A DNA stretch of 64,000 bases from JAXGMQ01 sp040768585. Lineage in GTDB: Bacteria > Caldisericota > Caldisericia > JAAYUI01. Below are positions 15,072-22,508 of the stretch, one piece after another (positions within the stretch are counted from its first letter, which is position 1; every line of letters starts with the position of its first letter). Both the position numbers and the translations under genes were made by a program. The stretch spans positions 1,302,001 through 1,366,000 of the forward strand of contig JAXGMQ010000001.1 of the NCBI GenBank assembly GCA_040768585.1, in the 5' to 3' direction. The notes under the pieces were generated by a model. That model was not told the DNA's origin. It made no database searches and worked only from the letters and a program-made list of their open reading frames with translations.

Positions 15072-15851
15072 TCACTTCTCAATCGTTTCACACTCCATGT
15101 GTGATATACACATCAACTTGGCGACAAGTTTACTCGCCACTCCCACATCCCCAGATGTGAACACCCTCAGTTTGCCAGAACCGTGCTCAATTTCAAGCGA
15201 CTTGCAAAGCCTCTCGACCTGTCTTGCAACTGCATCGCCAGTATCAATCACCGTTATTTCATCGGGTAGACATGCTTTTATCTGTTCAATCAAGAAAGGA
15301 AAGTGGGTACAGCCTAACACGAGCGTATCAGCGCCAAAGGATATGGCGGGGTCAAGAATCTCAGAGAGTTTTGCCTTCCTGCAGAAATTTATCTCCCTGT
15401 CATGTTCAACCCAGTTAACAAGCTCAGGAGCGGCAACAGTTATGACGCTCTTGCCCTGTGTGTGTTTTTCCTTTGTCCTGATGTACTTGTTACCTCTGCT
15501 TGTTGCGCGAGTTGCTAGAACCGCTATTCTGCCGTTTTTTGTTATCTCTGAGGCTGGTTTAACCCCAGGCTCAACCCCCACAAAGGATAGCTCTGGGAAG
15601 TCAACTCTGAGCTGGTCTATGACATTTGTGCTTGCCGAGTTGCAGGCAACAACGATGAGTCTTGCGCCATATTCTGCCAGGAATCTTGTGAGTTGTCTGG
15701 AACGGTTGAGGATAAAATTGTTATCCCTCTCACCCCAGGGGCAGTTGGCAGAGTCGGCAATGTAAAGGTAGTCATATGACGGCAAAAGTGTGATGGTGTG
15801 CCGAAGAATCGACAAACCGCCAACTCCAGAGTCGAAAAAGCCTATTGGCAT
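15072..15851 (-). CDS. murI: glutamate racemase
   Basis: 259 aa, the usual length. FDSGVGGLS (5-13), ACNSAS (first catalytic Cys, about 74) and LGCTHFPFL (second catalytic Cys) are diagnostic. It interconverts L- and D-glutamate in the cytoplasm to supply D-Glu for peptidoglycan, so the cell has a murein wall. It starts at ATG 15851 with AGGT 7 nt upstream, 9 nt after the flippase-like gene. Sharing an operon with a flippase-like protein and a surface protein fits a cell-envelope cluster. Confidence 0.95.
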   Translation of the reverse strand: MPIGFFDSGVGGLSILRHTITLLPSYDYLYIADSANCPWGERDNNFILNRSRQLTRFLAEYGARLIVVACNSASTNVIDQLRVDFPELSFVGVEPGVKPASEITKNGRIAVLATRATSRGNKYIRTKEKHTQGKSVITVAAPELVNWVEHDREINFCRKAKLSEILDPAISFGADTLVLGCTHFPFLIEQIKACLPDEITVIDTGDAVARQVERLCKSLEIEHGSGKLRVFTSGDVGVASKLVAKLMCISHMECETIEK

Positions 15852-15860
15852 GTAAACGAC

Positions 15861-17021
15861 CTATTTTTCCTCATCATTGTTGTTGTCACCTGCACCGTAC
15901 TTCTCTCGTTCTTTCGCCATCTTGGCTGAGATGTCATCAGAAATCGATGAGAGGTCGGCAGTTCTGGCATTTGCTCCAAGTTTTCCAGCGAGGAGCCGAA
16001 GAGAGACCGGCGCGCTGAAAAGAACATCCATGTGGTAGTCCATGAGACGGTAGAGAAGCACGAATGACCCAACGATTGCCATGTCCACTCCATGAAGTCC
16101 GCTGAAGAATGCAAATGTTCCTGCCTCGATACCTCCCACCGCGCCTGGAGTTGGCACCCATGCGGAGGACAACTGAGCGATGACACCCATCGCAATGACC
16201 GCAATCGGATTGGGAGTTGCGCCCAGAGCGATAAGCACAAAATATGGCATTAGCTTGAGAAGTGTCCATGTGAGGATAGAGTTCAGGACAGCCATGGACA
16301 CAGCAAACTTGTTGCCCGAGAAGAGGATTTTGGATGATTCCTTTATCTCGGCAAGCATCTGTTTACTCTTTTTGTAGAACCCAGACGGAGTGGTTACTCC
16401 CATCCATTTCTGCATAAGTTTGAATCTTGCCAAGAACCTGAAAACAAATGTGAACCAGTGCGGTTTTGATATGAGAATGATGCCAACACCAGCAAGCAGG
16501 AGGAAGCCAACTGTTGTGACAATAAATGTGACATATTGGGCGGTTGCCAGGTTAAGATTAAAACCAAGCGGGATGAGGGCTAGGATGATAAGAACAAAGA
16601 CCATTCTAACAACGATTGAGATGATGCCTTTCACAAAAACGAGAACACTGCCCTCGGCAATGCTGTAACCGTCATCGAGCAGGAACCAAATCTGCATTGG
16701 CTCTCCACCAGATGTTGAGGGGCTGGCGTTTGCAAAGAAGAGCCCAACAAAATAAATCTGGAGCATTCGCCAGAAGCTGGTTTTCTTCTGCATCGCTTTT
16801 GACAGAAACCAGAGCTGAAATGATTCGAGGAAGAATGTTCCGAGGTTGGTCAAGGCCGCGACAAGTATCCACCACCATTTTGTCGATTTGAGAACTTTAA
16901 CTGTTTCACCCAGGTCAAAGTCTTGTGTGAACATCATTATCAAGAATATGATGACAAAAGACGCAAGCGACGCCACAACCACGTACCTGATTAGTTTTCC
17001 ACTCGTTGTTTTTTTACTCAT
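15861..17021 (-). CDS. flippase-like integral membrane protein (LPG synthase TM / UPF0104 family)
   Basis: 386 aa with about eight membrane helices. Family signatures: FFANASPSTSGGEPMQIWFL near residue 95 and TPGAVGGIEAGTFAFF near residue 275 (the PGGxGxxE motif of the YbhN/AglD/MprF-TM group). Known members translocate lipids or lipid-linked sugars, or form the membrane half of lysyl-phosphatidylglycerol synthase. The synthase catalytic domain is absent here, so a flippase-like role is inferred. The C-terminus is hydrophilic and charged, about 40 aa. AGGGA lies 9 nt upstream of ATG 17021. Same operon as murI and the K+ channel. Confidence 0.85.
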   Translation of the reverse strand: MSKKTTSGKLIRYVVVASLASFVIIFLIMMFTQDFDLGETVKVLKSTKWWWILVAALTNLGTFFLESFQLWFLSKAMQKKTSFWRMLQIYFVGLFFANASPSTSGGEPMQIWFLLDDGYSIAEGSVLVFVKGIISIVVRMVFVLIILALIPLGFNLNLATAQYVTFIVTTVGFLLLAGVGIILISKPHWFTFVFRFLARFKLMQKWMGVTTPSGFYKKSKQMLAEIKESSKILFSGNKFAVSMAVLNSILTWTLLKLMPYFVLIALGATPNPIAVIAMGVIAQLSSAWVPTPGAVGGIEAGTFAFFSGLHGVDMAIVGSFVLLYRLMDYHMDVLFSAPVSLRLLAGKLGANARTADLSSISDDISAKMAKEREKYGAGDNNNDEEK

Positions 17022-17033
17022 AATGGCTTTTCC

Positions 17034-18062
17034 CTATCCACAGGATGAAATGTCAGAAATCACGAATACTTCATCATTTTGTTCTATTATTGTCTCGGAG
17101 TCTGGGTTGAGAAACATCTGCCCCTTCCTGATCAAAGCCACAGGGAGGGACTGCATTGTTTTTCTTATCTCATACAGAAACTCATCGTATTTCATTCCTG
17201 TAAATCTCTCTGATACCTTTATCCGTTTAAATTTTCCACCTGGCTGGTTGGTAAGTAATGCGCTCACGAGGCTTGCAAGCCCCGGGTTGTGAACCGCTCT
17301 TGAGAGCATGTCTCCTGCAACCTCTGATCTGACCACAATCTCGTCAGCCCCTGCGCCTTCAAGATACTCCAAATCCTCGGATGATAGAACCTCACATATT
17401 ATTCTGACACTTCCATTTGAGATTCGATTCAGGGCAAGAACGGTGAGAATTACTCTTGAGTCGGTGTCTTTTGAGCCAGCCTCAAGATCGGCAAGCACAA
17501 CAGCCGTCTTTGCTTTGTCGGCTGCGACTTTCTCAAGCGAGGAGAGTCTGGTGGTGTCACCCTGGATGAAGATGACTTCCTGAGGAAGGTTGTCAATCCA
17601 GTCACGGTCAGCCATAACAACAATAGTCTCACTCCTGCCCTTGCACTCCTCCATGAGCTCGGAGACTATCCTGCTTCCGTTTTCATTCCAACCGAGTATG
17701 AGCACATGCTCAGAAAGTCGGCCGGGTATCCTTCTGTTCATTCTCCCCACCAGCCTTTCAACAAGCCTTGCAACCAACGTCGCTGTCAAAAGCGCAACCA
17801 GTATGATACCAGAGATAATGGCAACAACACTCATCACCTTACCCCAGGGCGTCACTGGCACAAGGTTGCCGTAGCCTAGCGTGGACATTGTGACAATCGC
17901 CCACCAGAGAGCGTCCCAGAAACTATTTATAGTAGCGCCAGGAGCGCCTGACTCGAAGATATAAGTCGCAGCCGAAATGACGACAATCGGAGCAACGACA
18001 GCCGATGTCAGCCAAAAAAGCTGTTTTATTCTTGACTTTAGATTATGAAAGTTTGGAGCCAC
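17034..18062 (-). CDS. two-TM potassium channel with RCK (TrkA-N/TrkA-C) regulatory domain
   Basis: 342 aa. Helix 1 (about 18-36), pore helix and filter TLGYG (61-65) and helix 2 (about 75-100) give an MthK-type pore. A Rossmann RCK domain follows (HVLILGWNENGSRIV, then IFIQGDTTRLSSLEK) and a TrkA-C-like end (MFLNPDSETIIEQNDEVFVIS). The dinucleotide motif is GWNENG rather than GxGxxG, so ligand binding may differ. It gates K+ flux across the cytoplasmic membrane. The GTG start at 18062 lies 20 nt inside the end of the SPFH gene and has no clear ribosome-binding site, implying coupling by re-initiation. Confidence 0.9.
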   Translation of the reverse strand: MAPNFHNLKSRIKQLFWLTSAVVAPIVVISAATYIFESGAPGATINSFWDALWWAIVTMSTLGYGNLVPVTPWGKVMSVVAIISGIILVALLTATLVARLVERLVGRMNRRIPGRLSEHVLILGWNENGSRIVSELMEECKGRSETIVVMADRDWIDNLPQEVIFIQGDTTRLSSLEKVAADKAKTAVVLADLEAGSKDTDSRVILTVLALNRISNGSVRIICEVLSSEDLEYLEGAGADEIVVRSEVAGDMLSRAVHNPGLASLVSALLTNQPGGKFKRIKVSERFTGMKYDEFLYEIRKTMQSLPVALIRKGQMFLNPDSETIIEQNDEVFVISDISSCG

Positions 18063-19065
18063 AGTTCGGACAGAACTTTGAACCGGGTGGTATCTCGTTG
18101 CCGCAGGATGAGCATCTACCAGACTGAAGGTTTATCCCACAGGAAGGGCAAAACTTTGAGTCTGATGGAATCTCCTTACCACAAGATGGGCAAGTGTGAT
18201 TGGATGGGTTGCTCTTCTCTGGTTTTCCCTCGAATCCACCCTTCATCGAGTTTACGATTTGAGCGCCCATCATGATGCCGGCTCCCGCTTGGGCCGCTGT
18301 TCCTGTTAGACCGCTTCCACCTTTTTCCATTGATTTGGCTGCCTTGTAGGCGAGGTACTTGTTCATATCAGAGATGGCGTTCATGCCAGCTCTTTCATCA
18401 ACAGCCTTCTCGACTTCATCTGGCAGCGAGATGGACATGATGTAGGAGTCTGGGCAAGAAAGTCCGTACTTAGAGAGTTCTTTTGAGATGGCTTTGGCGT
18501 GTTTGTCGCCAAGCTCTTCATAAACCTTTGGAAGGTCAAAGACCGTGTTTGCCTCTTCGCTTATGATGTCGATGAAGCTTGAGATTGCAATTGACCTGAA
18601 TTTGTCCTCAACCTGACCTTTTGTCATGAAACCCCTGGTGCCGACAAACTCAGAGACAAAACGCTTTGGTTCCTCAACCCTCAGGGTGTAGTTGCCAAAT
18701 GCCTTCAGTCTGACAACGCCAAGTTCACGGTCTTTAAAGGGGACAGGCTCAATCGTGCCAAACTTGAAGTCAGGATGGAGTGTTGTGGAGACGAAGAGAA
18801 CCTCTGCTCTGAAGGGGGATTTGAAACCGAATGGAAGTGAGAGGAGCTGCGTTATGATGGGGATGTTTTCGGTTGTAAGGGTGTGCTTGCCGGGGCCAAA
18901 CATATCGGCAAGTTGGCCATTACTGATAAACAACGCAATCTGACCATCGCGCACAATAAGCTGTGCACCCATCTTGATGTCAGCAGATCCTGATGGCGGT
19001 TCGCGGTGCATGAGTTCTACACCGTGCTTGTCAAGCCATTCGATTATCTCCAGATACACTCCCAT
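18043..19065 (-). CDS. SPFH-domain protein with two C-terminal zinc ribbons (YdjI-like)
   Basis: 340 aa. The body (about 25-240) is an SPFH/virion-core-like domain (IVRDGQIALFISNGQLADMF, FGNYTLRVEEPKRFVSEFVG). A Gly/Ala-rich hinge (about 255-280) leads to two zinc ribbons: CPSCGKEIPSDSKFCPSC and CSSCGNEIPPGSKFCPNC. Bacillus YdjI has the same layout and acts with PspA in membrane stress. No PspA homologue is here; instead the gene overlaps the K+ channel by 20 nt, so the two products probably act together at the membrane. ATG 19065 is preceded by GGAGGAGTAAGGA. Confidence 0.87.
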   Translation of the reverse strand: MGVYLEIIEWLDKHGVELMHREPPSGSADIKMGAQLIVRDGQIALFISNGQLADMFGPGKHTLTTENIPIITQLLSLPFGFKSPFRAEVLFVSTTLHPDFKFGTIEPVPFKDRELGVVRLKAFGNYTLRVEEPKRFVSEFVGTRGFMTKGQVEDKFRSIAISSFIDIISEEANTVFDLPKVYEELGDKHAKAISKELSKYGLSCPDSYIMSISLPDEVEKAVDERAGMNAISDMNKYLAYKAAKSMEKGGSGLTGTAAQAGAGIMMGAQIVNSMKGGFEGKPEKSNPSNHTCPSCGKEIPSDSKFCPSCGINLQSGRCSSCGNEIPPGSKFCPNCGSKLS

Positions 19066-19070
19066 TGTCC

Positions 19071-20531
19071 TTACTCCTCCTTTGTTCGTAATTGCGGGAA
19101 GAACAGCACTTCTCGGATGCTGACCTGGTTGGTCAGAAGCATCACAAGTCTGTCCACTCCAATTCCTAGTCCTCCAGTTGGTGGCATTCCGACACCAAGA
19201 GCCTCGACGTAGTCTGTGTCGACCTCGTGAGCCTCGTCGTCGCCTGATGTTCTGTATTTGTCCTGAGCTTTAAATCGTTCGAGCTGATCTTGTGGATCGT
19301 TGAGTTCTGAGAATGCGTTTCCGCACTCCATGCCAAAGATTACAAACTGGAATCTCTCGACCCAACCATCCTCACCCGGAATCATTTTGGCAAGAGGTGA
19401 CAGCTCAATGGGGTAATCTGTGATAAATGTTGGCTGGACAAGATTGACGACGATTTTCTTCTTGAATACCTCGTCGACAAATCCCTTGAAGTTTGTCTTC
19501 TTGTCCATCTTGATGCCTTCACGTTTGACATATTCTTTGGCAAACGCGTCGTCTCTGAGTTGGTCTATCTCGATGCCAGCCATCTCGCGGAAAGCATCCC
19601 TCATGGAGAGTCTCTTCCATGGCGGAGCAAGCTCAATCTCCTTGTCCTGGTATGTGATTTTTGTCGTACCGAGAACCTTTTTGGCAACATCCGAAACGAG
19701 CTCCTCAGAGATTCTCATCATACCCTCGTAGCTCTCCCATGCCTGGTACAGCTCAAGCATGGTGAATTCTGGATTGTGTACGGTTGAGATACCCTCATTG
19801 CGGAAGCACTTGCCAAGCTCGAAAATGCGTGGCATACCACCAACTATGAGTCTCTTGAGGTAGAGTTCTGGAGCGATTCTCATGTAGAGGTCACGGTCAA
19901 GAGCGTTGTGATGTGTTTCAAAGGGTTTTGCCAGAGCTCCGCCGTAGAGTGGCTGAAGGATTGGGGTCTCGACCTCTTCAAAGTCTTTTGACCACAGGAA
20001 CTCTCTGATAGCCCTGATGATCTTGTTGCGAGTGGTAAAGCGCTCCAACACCTCTGGGTTTGAGATCATATCAATATGGCGTTTGCGGTAGCGGATTTCG
20101 GAGTCGACAAGTCCGTGGAACTTCTCAGGAAGCTCAACGAGAGCCTTATTCACCCACTCAAAGGTTTTGACTTCAACGGTGATTTCCTCGGTGCGGGTTT
20201 TGAAAACAGGGCCGGAGACAATGACGGTATCGCCAATATCAAGAGCGGATTTGATGAGGTCATAAGTTTCCTCACCAACAACGTCAATCCTACAATAGAG
20301 CTGAATTGGCCCGGCCTCGTCCCGAAGAACCATGAATCTGGCTTTGCCATGACCTCTGACGGTTGTTATTCTGCCACCAATTCTGACATCCTCTTGTGTT
20401 TGTTCCAACTTTTCAAAGTTTGCCTTGACGTCATTTGAAAGGCTGAGTGTTCCCTCAATCCTTGGTGGATAGGCGTCAATCCCAGCTTCCTTGAGCTTGG
20501 CAAGCTTTGTTAGCATTGATTCATTAAACAT
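19071..20531 (-). CDS. lysS: lysyl-tRNA synthetase, class II
   Basis: 486 aa. An N-terminal OB-fold anticodon domain (about 50-150: RIGGRITTVRGHGKARFMVL) is followed by the class II core: motif 1 (FLWSKDFEEVETPILQP), motif 2 (FELGKCFRNEGISTVHNPEFTMLE) and motif 3 (GLGIGVDRLVMLLT). It charges tRNA-Lys in the cytoplasm. It lies 6 nt after greA and 6 nt before the SPFH gene; greA-lysS adjacency is common in bacteria. The N-terminus is short compared with E. coli LysS (no long basic extension). Confidence 0.97.
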   Translation of the reverse strand: MFNESMLTKLAKLKEAGIDAYPPRIEGTLSLSNDVKANFEKLEQTQEDVRIGGRITTVRGHGKARFMVLRDEAGPIQLYCRIDVVGEETYDLIKSALDIGDTVIVSGPVFKTRTEEITVEVKTFEWVNKALVELPEKFHGLVDSEIRYRKRHIDMISNPEVLERFTTRNKIIRAIREFLWSKDFEEVETPILQPLYGGALAKPFETHHNALDRDLYMRIAPELYLKRLIVGGMPRIFELGKCFRNEGISTVHNPEFTMLELYQAWESYEGMMRISEELVSDVAKKVLGTTKITYQDKEIELAPPWKRLSMRDAFREMAGIEIDQLRDDAFAKEYVKREGIKMDKKTNFKGFVDEVFKKKIVVNLVQPTFITDYPIELSPLAKMIPGEDGWVERFQFVIFGMECGNAFSELNDPQDQLERFKAQDKYRTSGDDEAHEVDTDYVEALGVGMPPTGGLGIGVDRLVMLLTNQVSIREVLFFPQLRTKEE

Positions 20532-20537
20532 TTGTTT

Positions 20538-21044
20538 TTATGCCCTTCTGATCTTGATGATTCTGAACTTTCTTGTTCCTCTTGGAGTTTTGATTCTTAC
20601 GATATCTCCAGCATGTTTACGGAGAAGCTCAGCGCCGATTGGTGAGACGTTGCTGATTTTGCCTTCCTCTGGAGAGACCTCGTAACTGCCGACGATTGTG
20701 TATGTTTCTTCTTTATCAGCGTCGAGGTCGATGAGGGTGACCTTGCAGCCAATTCCAACCTCGGAGACATCAACATCAGAACGCTCAACCACGTGGCAAT
20801 CGTTGATGATGTTCTCAAGGTGCTGGATTCTGCCCTCAATAAAGGATTGGTCGCGTCTAGCCTCGTCGTACTCAGCGTTTTCACTGAGGTCACCGTGACT
20901 CTTTGCGTGTCTGATTCTGTCAGCTATCTCTGCTCTCTTGTTGTTTTTGAGATCTTCAAGTTCGGCGATAAGCTTGGCATGACCGTCTTTTGTCAGAGTG
21001 TATGTCTTTTTTGTCTTCTTGGTTTCTTCACTTGTTTCTTTCAT
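20538..21044 (-). CDS. greA: transcription elongation factor GreA
   Basis: 168 aa. An N-terminal coiled coil (about 18-85: LTKDGHAKLIAELEDLKNNK, with AEYDEARRDQSFIEGRI) carries the acidic tip residues at its turn (SENAEYDEA). The C-terminal FKBP-like domain ends SPEEGKISNVSPIGAELLRK. It rescues backtracked RNA polymerase by stimulating transcript cleavage. A Lys-rich N-terminal extension of about 14 aa is non-standard. The start at 21044 has AAGGAGG about 11 nt and GAGG 3 nt upstream. In the operon it lies 7 nt after the quinate-dehydrogenase-like gene. Confidence 0.95.
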   Translation of the reverse strand: MKETSEETKKTKKTYTLTKDGHAKLIAELEDLKNNKRAEIADRIRHAKSHGDLSENAEYDEARRDQSFIEGRIQHLENIINDCHVVERSDVDVSEVGIGCKVTLIDLDADKEETYTIVGSYEVSPEEGKISNVSPIGAELLRKHAGDIVRIKTPRGTRKFRIIKIRRA

Positions 21045-21050
21045 GTTCCT

Positions 21051-21959
21051 CTATTCCTCCTTGGCAAGCTCATAAATGTTAGGCTTCATATCGAGTTTGC
21101 CAATCAAATCTCTGTATTCCTGCTCTGTTATGTCTTTCGGGTGTTTGCCGATAATAGATGAGAACACCGCTTCCATCACGTTAGCGCCGAATGTCCTGCC
21201 TCCCATGTTGGGAGTGAAGGTGGCAAGAAGTTTGACGCCACGCTTCTTGAATTCTTCCCTGTTTTTTTCTGTCGTTGTGTTTGTGACAACAATTTTCCCA
21301 TTCATATCAGGTGGCATGTTCTTCCAGATGTAGTGAAGGTCACCAGCAACAACGTCAGCCCACTTGAAGAATCGATTTGGTTTCTTGCCGGGTTCCTTCT
21401 GCTTCTCTCCAAGAGGGTAGAGCCATGAGTACGGAACCTTTGAGATTATCGGCATGAGAGTTGCTGCCAAAAACCCAATCATCCTGAGGCTTCTGATGGC
21501 AAGTGGAATATCGAGTGAGAACGCCAAGTCACCAAACGTGCACTCACAGCCGTGGTCGGAGAAAACCTTTGCCAGGAAGTATCTGTCGACAGCCGTCATT
21601 ACAAGTACCTTTTGCTCCTTGCTCAAGATACCCATATCAAAAAGCGTATCGACCACCATCGGCTCAAGGATAGCCTTTAGATAAGCGCCATCGCAAACCG
21701 GTTTTGTTTTAGCTGCTTTTGCCCATTTGTATGGGTCTTTCATGATGTATGTTCTTTTACCGGGTCGCATGTAGATGTCACCACCACCCATGCCAAAGGC
21801 GTCAACCTCGCCGTCAAGCTTTTCAAACATCTCCATCATCTTGTCGGGACTGCCGTCTGTGCCAACCCTTGAAATCTCGAATTTTTCGCCGAGGAGTTCT
21901 GTTTCGAATGTGTGGTCTCTTGAGGATGACCCAAGACTCACGGATACTATTTTTTTCAT
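21051..21959 (-). CDS. conserved protein of the family often labelled quinate 5-dehydrogenase
   Basis: 302 aa, soluble. It begins KKIVSVSLGSSSRDHTFETE, a start I associate with a widespread family annotated as quinate 5-dehydrogenase in Firmicutes-like genomes; that label rests on weak evidence. Visible: GEVDAFGMGGGDIYM, a Gly-rich loop near residue 55, and GKIVVTNTTTEKNREEFKKRGVKLL near residue 220, a Rossmann-like segment. The cofactor motif of true shikimate/quinate dehydrogenases (GxGGxx) is not obvious. ATG 21959 follows AAGGAGGAAGG. It is co-transcribed with AMMECR1 and greA. No shikimate-pathway gene is near. Confidence 0.55.
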   Translation of the reverse strand: MKKIVSVSLGSSSRDHTFETELLGEKFEISRVGTDGSPDKMMEMFEKLDGEVDAFGMGGGDIYMRPGKRTYIMKDPYKWAKAAKTKPVCDGAYLKAILEPMVVDTLFDMGILSKEQKVLVMTAVDRYFLAKVFSDHGCECTFGDLAFSLDIPLAIRSLRMIGFLAATLMPIISKVPYSWLYPLGEKQKEPGKKPNRFFKWADVVAGDLHYIWKNMPPDMNGKIVVTNTTTEKNREEFKKRGVKLLATFTPNMGGRTFGANVMEAVFSSIIGKHPKDITEQEYRDLIGKLDMKPNIYELAKEE

Positions 21960-21992
21960 TATCCTTCCTCCTTCATTGATATTCGAGCTTTC

Positions 21993-22502
21993 TCAGTGGT
22001 GCCTGGTTACTTTAAATCTCTGGAGTGTAACGGGTTCATTTCCAAATATTCCAGCTTTTCTCTTCGCAATGTCGATTTGCTGTGCTGGGGTGTCAACTCC
22101 ATCAAGGTCTGGCAAAAGGAGCCCTCGTCTGTATCCGCTTCTGACGATCACTCCATAGACCTTGGGATCAAGCTCGGATTCATTTTTGATATCCTCAGGT
22201 TCTGACAAGACATCAACGCTTATCTCAAGCGAGTCGAGTTCAGATTTTGTGATGGGAGGAAAGCGGGGGTCGGAGGTTGATGCCTCCTTTGCCATCTCGA
22301 TTATCTCATGCGCGATGCTCTCCGTTGTTGGGGCAAACGTGCCGATGCAGCCCCTGAGAGAGCTGCCTTTGTGGATTGAAACAAAGACACCCGCTCTGCC
22401 TTGCATTTCATACAGTAGAGGATTCGGCGGTTCGATGGTCTTGCCTGTTGTGATGTAGACCGTCATCGCCTTCCTTGCCAACTCGACAAACATGTCGCCC
22501 AT
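21993..22502 (-). CDS. AMMECR1-domain protein (AmmeMemoRadiSam system protein A)
   Basis: 169 aa. Diagnostic LRGCIGTF (about 49-56) within GVFVSIHKGSSLRGCIG, then SDPRFPPITKSELDSLEISVDVLSEP and GLLLPDL. In many genomes this domain occurs with MEMO1-like and radical SAM genes (AmmeMemoRadiSam), whose function is unsettled. Neither partner adjoins it here; the radical SAM gene at 37 kb is of a different (SPASM) type. It lies 6 nt downstream of the giant membrane protein gene and 33 nt upstream of the quinate-dehydrogenase-like gene. Start ATG 22502 with AAGG close by. Confidence 0.9.
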   Translation of the reverse strand: MGDMFVELARKAMTVYITTGKTIEPPNPLLYEMQGRAGVFVSIHKGSSLRGCIGTFAPTTESIAHEIIEMAKEASTSDPRFPPITKSELDSLEISVDVLSEPEDIKNESELDPKVYGVIVRSGYRRGLLLPDLDGVDTPAQQIDIAKRKAGIFGNEPVTLQRFKVTRHH

Positions 22503-22508
22503 CTTGCC

